Shown one piece after another: positions 45,172 to 52,872 of a stretch of DNA of 54,345 nt. Position 1 is the stretch's first letter. The number at the start of each line of letters is the position of its first letter. The notes under the pieces were generated by a model. That model saw only the letters and a program-made list of their open reading frames with translations, was not told the origin of the DNA and made no database searches. Origin of the DNA: Desulfobulbaceae bacterium (lineage in GTDB: Bacteria > Bacteroidota > Ignavibacteria > Kapaibacteriales > UBA2268); NCBI GenBank assembly GCA_018335795.1, contig JAGXRP010000023.1, forward strand, positions 1 through 54,345. The letters run 5' to 3'. A program made the position numbers and the translations under genes.

Positions 45172-47163
45172 TTATTTATCAATCGGAGTTTTAACTTCGA
45201 TGAGTACAGTTCTATTATAAAATCGTCCTTCTGGCAAATTATTGTCATATCGCGGTTTATCTGAGCCGATTCCAACTACTTTAACGAAGTTGGTATTCGG
45301 CAAAACCGAATTAATTATTTGTTGAGTATTGTCTGCCCTGCGTTGTGATAAAAGCATATTGTATTCTTGCCCACCCAACATATCCGTTGTCCCTGTAATA
45401 TATATTTCAGATTTCGGTTTAATTGCATTTTTTGTGAAATCTGCGACCAAGCTTCTATTTGTATTACTCATAGTTGCTTTATCGAAATCGAAAACAATTA
45501 GATTTAATCTACCGATTTCATATTTTTCGGTTTCAATATTAATATTCAACGGAATTAGGTGCTTTTCTGTAGTATCGCTACTTGCAGCGTTAATTTCTAA
45601 ATTAATCTTATCGCTTTTAGATTTTGTAATTAATTCGCTAAAAACATCATATTTCATACTATAATTAACTTTATAATTGCCCGAATCAATTTCTTTTTGT
45701 AATTTATTCGAAAAATATTTATTACCATCTGACTCAATGAAATATTCAAGTTTTGCTTTTCTATTAAGCTCTACATTAAGTTGCAAATCTTCGGCATTGT
45801 AGTTATATTCCGAAAATTGGCTATGCAAAACAGGTGCTAAAATCTCAGGATTATCAGAAAAAAGCTCTACTCTACGATTTTCCGAAGCAGCTTCTTCATA
45901 TTCAAAATTAGTATGATTACTAGGTATGTCGCCCGATTCAATTATCATACGTTCGCTAGGAATATTCCATTTCGACGAGAAATAATTTGCAATTGACTTC
46001 GCTCTGGATTCTGCCAATAATTTTCGCTTATCTTTAGCATCATTTTCCTTGCCGTCAGTATATCCCACAATTCGGATTGTAGCATCACTTTTACTCAACC
46101 TACTGCCGATAACATCCAAACTATTATAATATATTAACATTGTTTCTTTGTTCAGATTTTGTTCATCAAAACTTGAAGCTGGGATGTTTGACATATATTT
46201 CATGTCGAGCTTAATTGAATTTTCGTCGAAAAAATAATAGGGGAGAATAGGGAAAGTCTGCGTTACGATTGTCTCTTTTACATTGATTGGATTTGCCGAA
46301 ACGCTTAAAATAATTTTCTCCTTCGGTTGAATAATTTCTACGATCGGCTCAATTTCTTTCTCAATTGGCTTAACATCCGGCTCAATCTTCTTTGGAATTT
46401 CAGGTTTAGAACCTCCGAAATGATAGCTAAAACCCGCTATAGCCCTGACAATATCTGATTTCTGCTCAATGTCAGATAAAGCAGAATTTATACCATAACG
46501 ATATCCAAGCTCGAAATCCACGCTCCAATCATCACTCAAGTACATATTATACATTAAAGCTGCACCCGCTCCCAAGGAAGTCGAAGCCGTGTTCAATTTG
46601 CCGGATTCATTCACCCTGCTTTGCGAACCATCTGAAAATCTCACACTTGAAGGAGAAGCGACGGATTCCCTTAAAGTGAAATCAGTCTTAACCAGAGGAT
46701 TTCCTGCATCGAATGATAATCTCAGAGCGACCGGAATCGCCGAAATAGGGTAGATGTTCACGCCCAAATCAAGGATGACATAGTCCAAAACGCCGTCGTA
46801 GTAGTGGTTTCGGACGAATGGGACGTATTCATCGCTAACGGGGTCGAGCACCTCAAAGCAATCTGAACTGCCGGTCATGCCGAATGGGCGATTATCAAAC
46901 ATCAGCCTGCCCTCAAGCGAAATCACGCCTGGTATCAGCCTGAATCCCAACTTCAATGCCGCGTTTATGCCTTGTGATGTGCCGCTGTCAAACTCGCCAC
47001 ACGTCGGGTCCGACTTGATGTAGGGCTTTTCTGTGGTGTTGTAAATGTAGTTACTACCGGCGCTAACACCGATGTAGTATATGTTTTCGTCTGCCCTCGA
47101 CAGTCTCGAAGTCGTTATCTGGAGTAGCAAACAAACGCAAATCATATGTAATATTAATTTCAA
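45172..47163 (-). CDS. outer-membrane beta-barrel protein with two OmpA-like domains
   Basis: A 663-residue protein with a short signal peptide (MKLILHMICVCLLLQ). Residues about 25-245 look like an eight-stranded barrel ending FSYHFGG. After a Pro/Glu/Lys linker, a first OmpA-like peptidoglycan-binding domain (about 315-430: GYTDGKENDAKDKRKLLAESRA, ASENRRVEL) and, after a beta-rich domain, a second (about 560-660: DFDKATMSNTNRSLV, GTTDMLGGQEYNMLLSQRRA, FYNRTVLIEV). First gene of the four-gene surface operon; 16 bases separate it from the DUF1800 gene. The 330-base gap upstream holds the promoter for the divergent protease gene but no clear -7 box for this gene. Confidence 0.88.
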   Translation of the reverse strand: MKLILHMICVCLLLQITTSRLSRADENIYYIGVSAGSNYIYNTTEKPYIKSDPTCGEFDSGTSQGINAALKLGFRLIPGVISLEGRLMFDNRPFGMTGSSDCFEVLDPVSDEYVPFVRNHYYDGVLDYVILDLGVNIYPISAIPVALRLSFDAGNPLVKTDFTLRESVASPSSVRFSDGSQSRVNESGKLNTASTSLGAGAALMYNMYLSDDWSVDFELGYRYGINSALSDIEQKSDIVRAIAGFSYHFGGSKPEIPKKIEPDVKPIEKEIEPIVEIIQPKEKIILSVSANPINVKETIVTQTFPILPYYFFDENSIKLDMKYMSNIPASSFDEQNLNKETMLIYYNSLDVIGSRLSKSDATIRIVGYTDGKENDAKDKRKLLAESRAKSIANYFSSKWNIPSERMIIESGDIPSNHTNFEYEEAASENRRVELFSDNPEILAPVLHSQFSEYNYNAEDLQLNVELNRKAKLEYFIESDGNKYFSNKLQKEIDSGNYKVNYSMKYDVFSELITKSKSDKINLEINAASSDTTEKHLIPLNINIETEKYEIGRLNLIVFDFDKATMSNTNRSLVADFTKNAIKPKSEIYITGTTDMLGGQEYNMLLSQRRADNTQQIINSVLPNTNFVKVVGIGSDKPRYDNNLPEGRFYNRTVLIEVKTPIDK

Positions 47164-47312
47164 CTTAACTTTAACCTTTAGTCACCAAATCAAAATATTA
47201 ACTTAAACATAATTTGCGTTCTATGCAAATACTATTTTAATAATTTATCTACACACTAAACAAAATTTAGTTGCAATCATTGAAAAATAACTGAATATTA
47301 AAAAAATTTCAC

Positions 47313-47343
47313 TTGCAAATTTGTACTCTTTTATATATGTTTG
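47313..47343 (+). promoter_or_regulatory. promoter of the HtrA-type protease gene
   Basis: TTG (47313-47315), 20-base spacer, TATGTTTG (47336-47343), matching the Bacteroidota consensus. It leaves a leader of about 140 bases before the ATG at 47494; a short frame inside it (47385-47480) shows no gene-like features. Confidence 0.5.
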
Positions 47344-47493
47344 CAAAGGAGAGATCAGAAGTAAAACTGAAATATAGTTCTTAAATGGAAACTATGGATG
47401 TGAATATGAATTTTAAAGGTAATGGCTGTGCCAAGATTTGGGGTTGGGTTTTGGAATTTAAAGTCATAATGTTAAATAAATGAAGATGAATTT

Positions 47494-49026
47494 ATGAGAT
47501 TTAAAACCTTAAAAGATTGGAAGAGATATAAGTTTAAACAATATCCATTTATTTATATAGTGCTGATTGCATTAACAATATTACAATATGATTCCTACAG
47601 CCAATTTTTCTCACCGACAAAAATATATGAAAAGTGTGCTGATGCCGTTGTTCTTATTTCAACACCATATGGAACCGGGACAGGCTTTTTTATTAATGAG
47701 TCAGGATATATTGTAACAAATCATCATGTAATAAAAGATCGCCAAGATAGAACACTCAAGCCTGTAAATATAACTATTCAAACAAAAAATGGAAGTAAAT
47801 ACAATGTAATCTATGTAAATGATACTCCTGAATTTAGCGGTTTAGATATTGCAATATTAAAAATCAATGGAACTAATAATAACTACCTTTCTCTTAAACC
47901 AACATCGACTTTAGTCGGAGAAGAAGTTGTTGCTATTGGGCATCCTCATCTAGATACATGGAATCAATCTAAAGGAATAATTTCCAAAATTAATTTGGAC
48001 GATAAGTATTTAATTCAACACGATGTTGCAACAGATGAAGGTAATAGTGGGGGACCATTAATAAATTCTAAAGGACAAGTGGTTGGTGTTGTGACAAGGT
48101 ATAAGAGAATGCCTGATAGTCGAGGATTTGAAAAAATTCAGGAAACTGGAAAATTAGCAACTAATGTAGATTGGGTAAAGAAAGTATTAGATATGAGTGG
48201 TATAAAATATTATCAAAATGCTTTAGTCATCGAAGGAATGTCAGAATTTGAAAGACAGTTTGATGAATTACAAAAAGATAAGGAGCAGTTGATTAAAGAT
48301 AGAGAACTATTAAGAATAGAAAAGGAAAATGTTGAAACAGAGAGAACAAAACTAAGTCAAGAAAAGATTGATTTTAACTCCCAAAAACAAGAAAGTTGGA
48401 CTATTATTGAAAGAGCAGATTTGATAAGAAAAGAAATTGAGAATTCAAAAAATATAAATGATAAGAAATGGAAAGAATTAGTTGACAGGGAACATAATAT
48501 CGAAAAAAAGGAAAAATGGTTAAGAGAAAAAGAAGTCGAGATTGCGAGGAAATTTACTAATAGATTAGCTTTTGAAATATTAATAAATCCAAATTATTTA
48601 TATAATCAGAATTTAAATTATCATTATATATCCCTCCAAAGTTCTGTTGGTTTATTCCTACGTTTTGGTTTTGATAAAGACTATTATAATGAGGTTAAAT
48701 CTTCAGATAGAATAGGTTTTGTTTATGGTATTCAAAAATTATATAATATCCAAGATAATCATTTCCTAAATGGAATTACTCATGATCTTGCTTTTGCTAT
48801 TGAATTCAATGATATTCTAAGGGTAGGAATAGGCAAAAGTCTTCAAAGTGATTATAATTATTTTAGCTATAAAGATTATAATTTGGCATTCATTTCTTAT
48901 AATATAAATGGTTATCCATATAGTTATGGATTTAATATCAAATTTTATAGTGATAATAATATCAATTTGAAAAATTACGTTTTAGGTTTTTATTCAGGAA
49001 TAAGTTTATCATTTTTAAGACTCTAA
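47494..49026 (+). CDS. HtrA-type serine protease fused to coiled coil and barrel-like domain
   Basis: A 510-residue protein. An N-terminal hydrophobic segment (about 17-36) is a signal peptide or anchor. The trypsin-like domain carries the S1C triad: His78 (TNHHV), Asp118 (GLDIAIL), Ser185 (EGNSGGPL). Residues about 245-355 are a charged coiled coil (KDKEQLIKDRELLRIEK ...). The last ~155 residues alternate hydrophobic and polar strands and end in an aromatic/Leu-rich strand (ISLSFLRL), like an outer-membrane barrel. No PDZ domain is present, unlike DegP. The gene is visibly AT-rich compared with its neighbours and may be acquired. Confidence 0.82.
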   Translation: MRFKTLKDWKRYKFKQYPFIYIVLIALTILQYDSYSQFFSPTKIYEKCADAVVLISTPYGTGTGFFINESGYIVTNHHVIKDRQDRTLKPVNITIQTKNGSKYNVIYVNDTPEFSGLDIAILKINGTNNNYLSLKPTSTLVGEEVVAIGHPHLDTWNQSKGIISKINLDDKYLIQHDVATDEGNSGGPLINSKGQVVGVVTRYKRMPDSRGFEKIQETGKLATNVDWVKKVLDMSGIKYYQNALVIEGMSEFERQFDELQKDKEQLIKDRELLRIEKENVETERTKLSQEKIDFNSQKQESWTIIERADLIRKEIENSKNINDKKWKELVDREHNIEKKEKWLREKEVEIARKFTNRLAFEILINPNYLYNQNLNYHYISLQSSVGLFLRFGFDKDYYNEVKSSDRIGFVYGIQKLYNIQDNHFLNGITHDLAFAIEFNDILRVGIGKSLQSDYNYFSYKDYNLAFISYNINGYPYSYGFNIKFYSDNNINLKNYVLGFYSGISLSFLRL

Positions 49027-49046
49027 TAGAAATTTTCAGGCACAAA

Positions 49047-49163
49047 ATGGAAGTAGAAGAAGAAGAACAATACCAACTGAAGGATTTACTAGCTTTAGTG
49101 ACAGAGTCCAATATTCACAGTGAAATTTTATCCGGTGAAGCAGTTGGAAATGAAGTTTGTTGA
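49047..49163 (+). pseudogene. relic of a MazE/AbrB-type antitoxin (C-terminal part only)
   Basis: The 38 codons from 49047 read MEVEEEEQYQLKDLLALVTE and then SNIHSEILSGEAVGNEVC. This matches the toxin-binding tail of MazE antitoxins, whose usual form is Y-x-L-x-x-LL-x-x-(I/V)T-x-x-N-(I/L)H-x-E followed by a G-x-x-V-G-x-E-x-W end. The N-terminal DNA-binding swapped-hairpin domain is missing: the protease stop is only 20 bases upstream. No MazF-like toxin follows, since the next gene converges. It is read as a degraded toxin-antitoxin remnant, though a short antitoxin-like peptide could still be made. Confidence 0.6.
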
Positions 49164-49185
49164 TTGAAATATTCGTATATATCCC

Positions 49186-50091
49186 TCACTTCTCCACATA
49201 TATCGTGAAGCAAATGGCTTTGTTGGTGATGGCATTTGCAATTTTGTCGAAAACTTGCCAAATGTTGAAGGGCAAAACTTGGAATAGATAGTGAAAACGA
49301 AGCTTGGGGAGATAGCTATTGTTGAAAATTAGATAATCGAATTTTGCGATATTTGCGGGTAGGAATTGATTGAAGTTCTTCTCGTTGAATGAGTTCAAAT
49401 GTGCGTACTGAGGCGTGACTTTGTTACAATGGACGCAAAGATAATAATTGATTTTCTCGTTGTATGGAGTCGAAATTATCAGCATACCCCCGGGTTTCAA
49501 AGCTTTTAATAAGGAACGGATGAATAGGGCAGGGTCGCTGACGTGTTCGATAATTTCGGAGGCGATGATGCAATCAAAGCTGTCCGCTTTGAACGGCAAA
49601 TTATATGCATCCGCAACTACCGCCATGTGATTGGGCGAATTTACTAATCTATTTGTTTTCAGCGGGTTAGCAAGCGAAATATCCATCGAAACCACTTTTG
49701 TATCACCTTTGCATAATGTTTGTGCCACCCAACCGCTACCGCAACCAACGTCGAGAATTAATTCCGCATTTCGGGGAACTCGCTTCAAGATTGATTCGTG
49801 AATGCGTCTGAATTGGTGGTCTATAGCCAAATCATTGTAGGGCTTGAAATAGTCGAAATACTCAGCATCTGAATGATAATGATCGGAATAATCGAAATGC
49901 GTACCAAATCGGCGGTGCAGCTCGTGTGCTTCGGGAATAATTGCGGCTTCCTTGGGCAAAAGTATGGGTACACCCTCGTTTATCTGATACTCGGCATCGC
50001 TACTACGCAAATGCGCCCCATCATTTCCCCACTTAAGCGATTCGCCATTTCTCGGGTCCGCTAAAATATTTAAAAATCCAGAATCGAACAT
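49186..50091 (-). CDS. class I methyltransferase with N-terminal Trm112-like segment
   Basis: A 301-residue protein. The N-terminus (FLNILADPRNGESLKW ... YQINEGVPILLP) is a Trm112p-like segment. The methyltransferase core follows: motif I ILDVGCGSGWVAQTL, acidic residue in VVSMDIS, motif near DCIIASEIIEHVSDP, then LLKALKPGGMLIISTPY. Substrate unknown; quinone/lipid or glycan methylation are possible. I start at ATG 50091, where the Trm112-like part begins; an in-frame ATG at 50241 adds 50 residues with no domain match and an odd hydrophobic stretch, and is possible but less likely. Confidence 0.8.
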   Translation of the reverse strand: MFDSGFLNILADPRNGESLKWGNDGAHLRSSDAEYQINEGVPILLPKEAAIIPEAHELHRRFGTHFDYSDHYHSDAEYFDYFKPYNDLAIDHQFRRIHESILKRVPRNAELILDVGCGSGWVAQTLCKGDTKVVSMDISLANPLKTNRLVNSPNHMAVVADAYNLPFKADSFDCIIASEIIEHVSDPALFIRSLLKALKPGGMLIISTPYNEKINYYLCVHCNKVTPQYAHLNSFNEKNFNQFLPANIAKFDYLIFNNSYLPKLRFHYLFQVLPFNIWQVFDKIANAITNKAICFTIYVEK

Positions 50092-50282
50092 GCACTTCGC
50101 TAGTTTATATAAAAGAATGTAAAAGTAAGCAAATATCGCAGATTTACAAAATTGTACTTTCGGAAATAGCTTCAGATGAAATTTAAAATTTTGCAGCTTT
50201 TTGATTGAGAAATGAGTAAAGCTAAAATTTAGACGCTTCATGTTCGTATCTTACCTTTTGGATTAACAGAGTAACAGAAAAT

Positions 50283-51056
50283 ATGAAAAAAATTGTATTG
50301 ATGATAATGGTAATGGCGATGACAGTAGTCAGTGTTTTCGCTCAAGATGAAAGATTAGACGACTTCACATTCGATACTGAGCCTATCCAACGCGAGAGTA
50401 TCCCTTATTTTGCCGTTGCGGGCGGTGCCATTGTAGGTTTCCATTTTGGGAATTATGATGACCTAAATAAGCAACTTGCAGCTACCGGATTTGGTGTAGA
50501 AGAATTCGATGGTCAATTGACTCTTTGGGGGGCACAAGGGTTCACAGGGACTGTATTCGTGCCGAATTTGAGAATCGGTTTCTTCGGTATGAGTGGAAAA
50601 AAGACTCAAAGTGCTGACATTACAACTGACGGCGTCACAACTACTCGTTATGTAGATTATTCAATCGGACAGTCCGGTTTGACGTTGGATTACGCATGGG
50701 TGCCATTCAAATCATTCGCAATTTTGCCGGGTGTTTCGGTGGGACGTGGTCAGCTGACAGTGGAATCCTACCAAACTGCAACCGGAGTTGACTGGACTGG
50801 ATTCAGCCCGACGAATACGTATCAAACAAATTCCCAAAGTCTGGAAAACGGCTACTGGTTTGTAAAACCTGAATTGTATTTTGAATATGCTCTGACAAAT
50901 TTTTTGATGTTCCGTGCAAGCGCTGCTTATAACATGACTTTCGGGTCGGAATGGAAGTATAACAATGAATCAGAAATTGCGAATATGCCCGACACATTTA
51001 ACGCAAATGCCTTGCAAGTGCAAGTAGGTTTGTTCTTAGGTCTATTTAACTATTAA
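50283..51056 (+). CDS. outer-membrane beta-barrel protein
   Basis: A 257-residue protein with a signal peptide (MKKIVLMIMVMAMTVVSVFAQ). The mature part alternates hydrophobic and polar strands with Gly/aromatic girdles (AGGAIVGFHFGNYD, LRIGFFGMSGKK, GLTLDYAWVPF, PELYFEYALTNFLMFRASAAYNM) and closes with VQVGLFLGLFNY, a terminal aromatic as in OmpW/OprF-size barrels. No specific family is recognised. It is followed by tRNA(CAT) 73 bases later, which has its own promoter. Confidence 0.75.
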   Translation: MKKIVLMIMVMAMTVVSVFAQDERLDDFTFDTEPIQRESIPYFAVAGGAIVGFHFGNYDDLNKQLAATGFGVEEFDGQLTLWGAQGFTGTVFVPNLRIGFFGMSGKKTQSADITTDGVTTTRYVDYSIGQSGLTLDYAWVPFKSFAILPGVSVGRGQLTVESYQTATGVDWTGFSPTNTYQTNSQSLENGYWFVKPELYFEYALTNFLMFRASAAYNMTFGSEWKYNNESEIANMPDTFNANALQVQVGLFLGLFNY

Positions 51057-51063
51057 AAAATGC

Positions 51064-51093
51064 TTGTCGTTAAAAAGAAAAGTATTATATTTG
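51064..51093 (+). promoter_or_regulatory. promoter of tRNA(CAT)
   Basis: TTG (51064-51066), 19-base spacer, TATATTTG (51086-51093), 36 bases before the tRNA. Same spacer and same -7 box as the tRNA-Val promoter. Confidence 0.7.
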
Positions 51094-51129
51094 TAGTCCG
51101 TTTTGATTGCAAAATGGAAAACCAAATGG

Positions 51130-51203
<74 letters not shown>

Positions 51204-51212
51204 CGAAAGTAG

Positions 51213-51238
51213 AAAGCCGAGCGTAAGTTCGGCTTTTT
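51213..51238 (+). terminator. terminator of tRNA(CAT)
   Basis: AAAGCCGA-GCGTAAGT-TCGGCTTT hairpin followed by TT, 9 bases past the tRNA. Confidence 0.8.
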
Positions 51239-51286
51239 GGGTTTAAAGTCTCTCCTAAAAAAAAGTTTACAATCATAGTCCATGAA

Positions 51287-51937
51287 TCACTTCAATTTAT
51301 ACGATACTAATTCAGATGTGTAGAAAAGAACTTGATTTCCTGTTTCATGGTACATCGTATAATATTCTATTCCAATTAGCCCAATACCCGGGCAATAGAA
51401 TGTTAAAACCTTAGAAGAATACTTTCCATCTAATTGTATTATATGAACATACTTTATACATTTGAATTTACCCGCTCTTGTGCTTATCAAAGTATCAACT
51501 TTTTCTGCATATGATTTGCGGATTTCATCATTAAAAAATATTTCACCTTCGGAGACTGGATATTTTATAAACTCTGTTTCGGGTTCATTATTCTCATCGA
51601 AAGAAAGCGAATAAAATCCGTCAGATTTGTTAATGTAATATACTGGTGAAATTTCCTTTTGGCTGGAATTAGGTCTTAACATTTCCATTCTATAATACTT
51701 TTCACCATTATACATTTCATCAGATATAACAGTTGATGTAACTTTACCTGAGTTTTCCGCGAGAAATTCATCGTAATAGGTTTTATTATGTACCCACGTA
51801 TTTCCAATTTTCAAAGGAATTAGTTCATCCGTATTGTTTGGGCTGATAATAGGCGAATTTGAGTCCTCCGAACAACTTATTGCTATCATAAAAATAAACC
51901 AAAAAAACAAATGAAGTTTTTTCATTTTAATAACCAT
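51287..51937 (-). CDS. lipoprotein of unknown function
   Basis: A 216-residue lipoprotein (lipobox AISC; the next residues S-E-D may favour surface display). The mature part starts with LIPLKIGNTWVHNKTYY, an opening seen in many Bacteroidota lipoproteins, and is beta-rich. No function recognised. Its ATG overlaps the stop of the upstream outer-membrane protein gene by one base (TAATG), so the pair is coupled; a second ATG four codons in is a possible start. Confidence 0.75.
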   Translation of the reverse strand: MVIKMKKLHLFFWFIFMIAISCSEDSNSPIISPNNTDELIPLKIGNTWVHNKTYYDEFLAENSGKVTSTVISDEMYNGEKYYRMEMLRPNSSQKEISPVYYINKSDGFYSLSFDENNEPETEFIKYPVSEGEIFFNDEIRKSYAEKVDTLISTRAGKFKCIKYVHIIQLDGKYSSKVLTFYCPGIGLIGIEYYTMYHETGNQVLFYTSELVSYKLK

Positions 51938-52593
51938 TAAAATTTATAACAAAAATTTAAAAGATAGTAGCTCGGTGTAGAATTTCTAGAAAACTCAATG
52001 GAGAATCCCGATGTAAGTATTCGTCTTAATAACTGGATTGTAATATTTTGATTTACTCGGTAATAAAATGCAAAACCAAGGTCAATACTTGTTTCTGGAT
52101 CATCTGAAGCTACAGCTCCCAAATGAAATGAAAAACGATATTTTGTGTCCACCGAACCTAAATAATATTTGAGAACAAACGAGAGTCCACTTTGAGAATA
52201 TATCCCATCCTTAACTTTGGAATAAAATTCATCAACCACCGGACTTGATGTTTTTGCTTTACCAATCCATGTATGGTAGGTGGTTTCCAATGCAAATTTA
52301 TGGGTTTTGCTAAATGGTATTTCGAATCCTATATTAAATGCAGGTGCAAGGCCTATAAAATCCCTAAAGTAAGTGCCGCTATTTGCTATACCCGCTCCAC
52401 CTATCAAAATGAAGTCAATAGTCTTTTTTGCTTTAGGAGTATCTGGCTTGACTTCAGTGTGGATTGTGATTGAATCAGATTTCCAATCATCAGCGAAAAG
52501 AAAACTGCTATTTACATTTAGCAAAATGAAGACGCAGACAAGATTTCGGACGATTCCTAAATGAAGGGAATTATAAAATTTACTATCTCTCAC
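51937..52593 (-). CDS. outer-membrane beta-barrel protein
   Basis: A 218-residue protein with an N-terminal hydrophobic export segment (about 14-34, IVRNLVCVFILLNVNSSFLF). The rest alternates as barrel strands (FILIGGAGIANSGTYF, FNIGFEIPF, FALETTYHTWIG, GLSFVLKYYLG, FSFHLGAVAS, IDLGFAFYYRV) and ends in FCYKF, a terminal Phe typical of outer-membrane insertion. No named family. It is followed at once by the lipoprotein gene, suggesting a two-protein envelope unit. Confidence 0.75.
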   Translation of the reverse strand: MRDSKFYNSLHLGIVRNLVCVFILLNVNSSFLFADDWKSDSITIHTEVKPDTPKAKKTIDFILIGGAGIANSGTYFRDFIGLAPAFNIGFEIPFSKTHKFALETTYHTWIGKAKTSSPVVDEFYSKVKDGIYSQSGLSFVLKYYLGSVDTKYRFSFHLGAVASDDPETSIDLGFAFYYRVNQNITIQLLRRILTSGFSIEFSRNSTPSYYLLNFCYKF

Positions 52594-52633
52594 GTTTGCC
52601 CCTTTTGTTAAATAGGTACAAAATCTTGTTTCA

Positions 52634-52670
52634 TTTTCTGTCTATAACAATGACAGAAAAAGCAAATATA
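52634..52670 (-). promoter_or_regulatory. -7 box and inverted repeat before the barrel-lipoprotein pair
   Basis: TATATTTG (52670-52663 on the minus strand) is a full -7 match. Just downstream a perfect 9-bp inverted repeat TTTTCTGTC ... GACAGAAAA (52634-52642, 52652-52660) spans the expected transcription start, in the place of a repressor operator or leader hairpin. No -33 box is seen. Confidence 0.4.
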
Positions 52671-52712
52671 GAAAAACTTTTCCAAAGAATGATGTTTTAT
52701 CAAAATTTTCCC

Positions 52713-52766
52713 GTCCCGTATCTGTTCCAAAGTTAGTGTATCGTCAATTACAACAACAGACGGGAC
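52713..52766. repeat. dispersed palindromic repeat, copy C
   Basis: GTCCCGT-(AT)-CTGTT (52713-52726) pairs with AACAGACGGGAC (52755-52766): 12 bp with a two-base bulge. The 21 bases at 52743-52763 differ from copy B (25346-25366) at 3 positions. It lies between divergent genes in the 279-base gap 52594-52872. Confidence 0.6.
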
Positions 52767-52872
52767 ATGAAAATACTAAATTTTCGTACTTTTACTATGC
52801 AATTTGAAACCAAAAAATGATTTGGTCGTAAATGAATGTGGATATTTATCAATTTAATAAAGAGTGAATGAA

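Noticed and set aside
45156..45275. 40-residue N-terminal extension of the DUF1800 protein
   Set aside because: It overlaps the end of the OmpA gene, and GGAG stands right before the inner ATG at 45155.
47385..47480. 31-codon peptide in the leader of the protease gene
   Set aside because: No ribosome site at proper spacing, no similarity and no composition sign of coding.
50092..50241. 50-residue N-terminal extension of the methyltransferase with a hydrophobic stretch
   Set aside because: The Trm112-like domain begins at the inner ATG; the extension matches nothing. Kept as a possible alternative start only.
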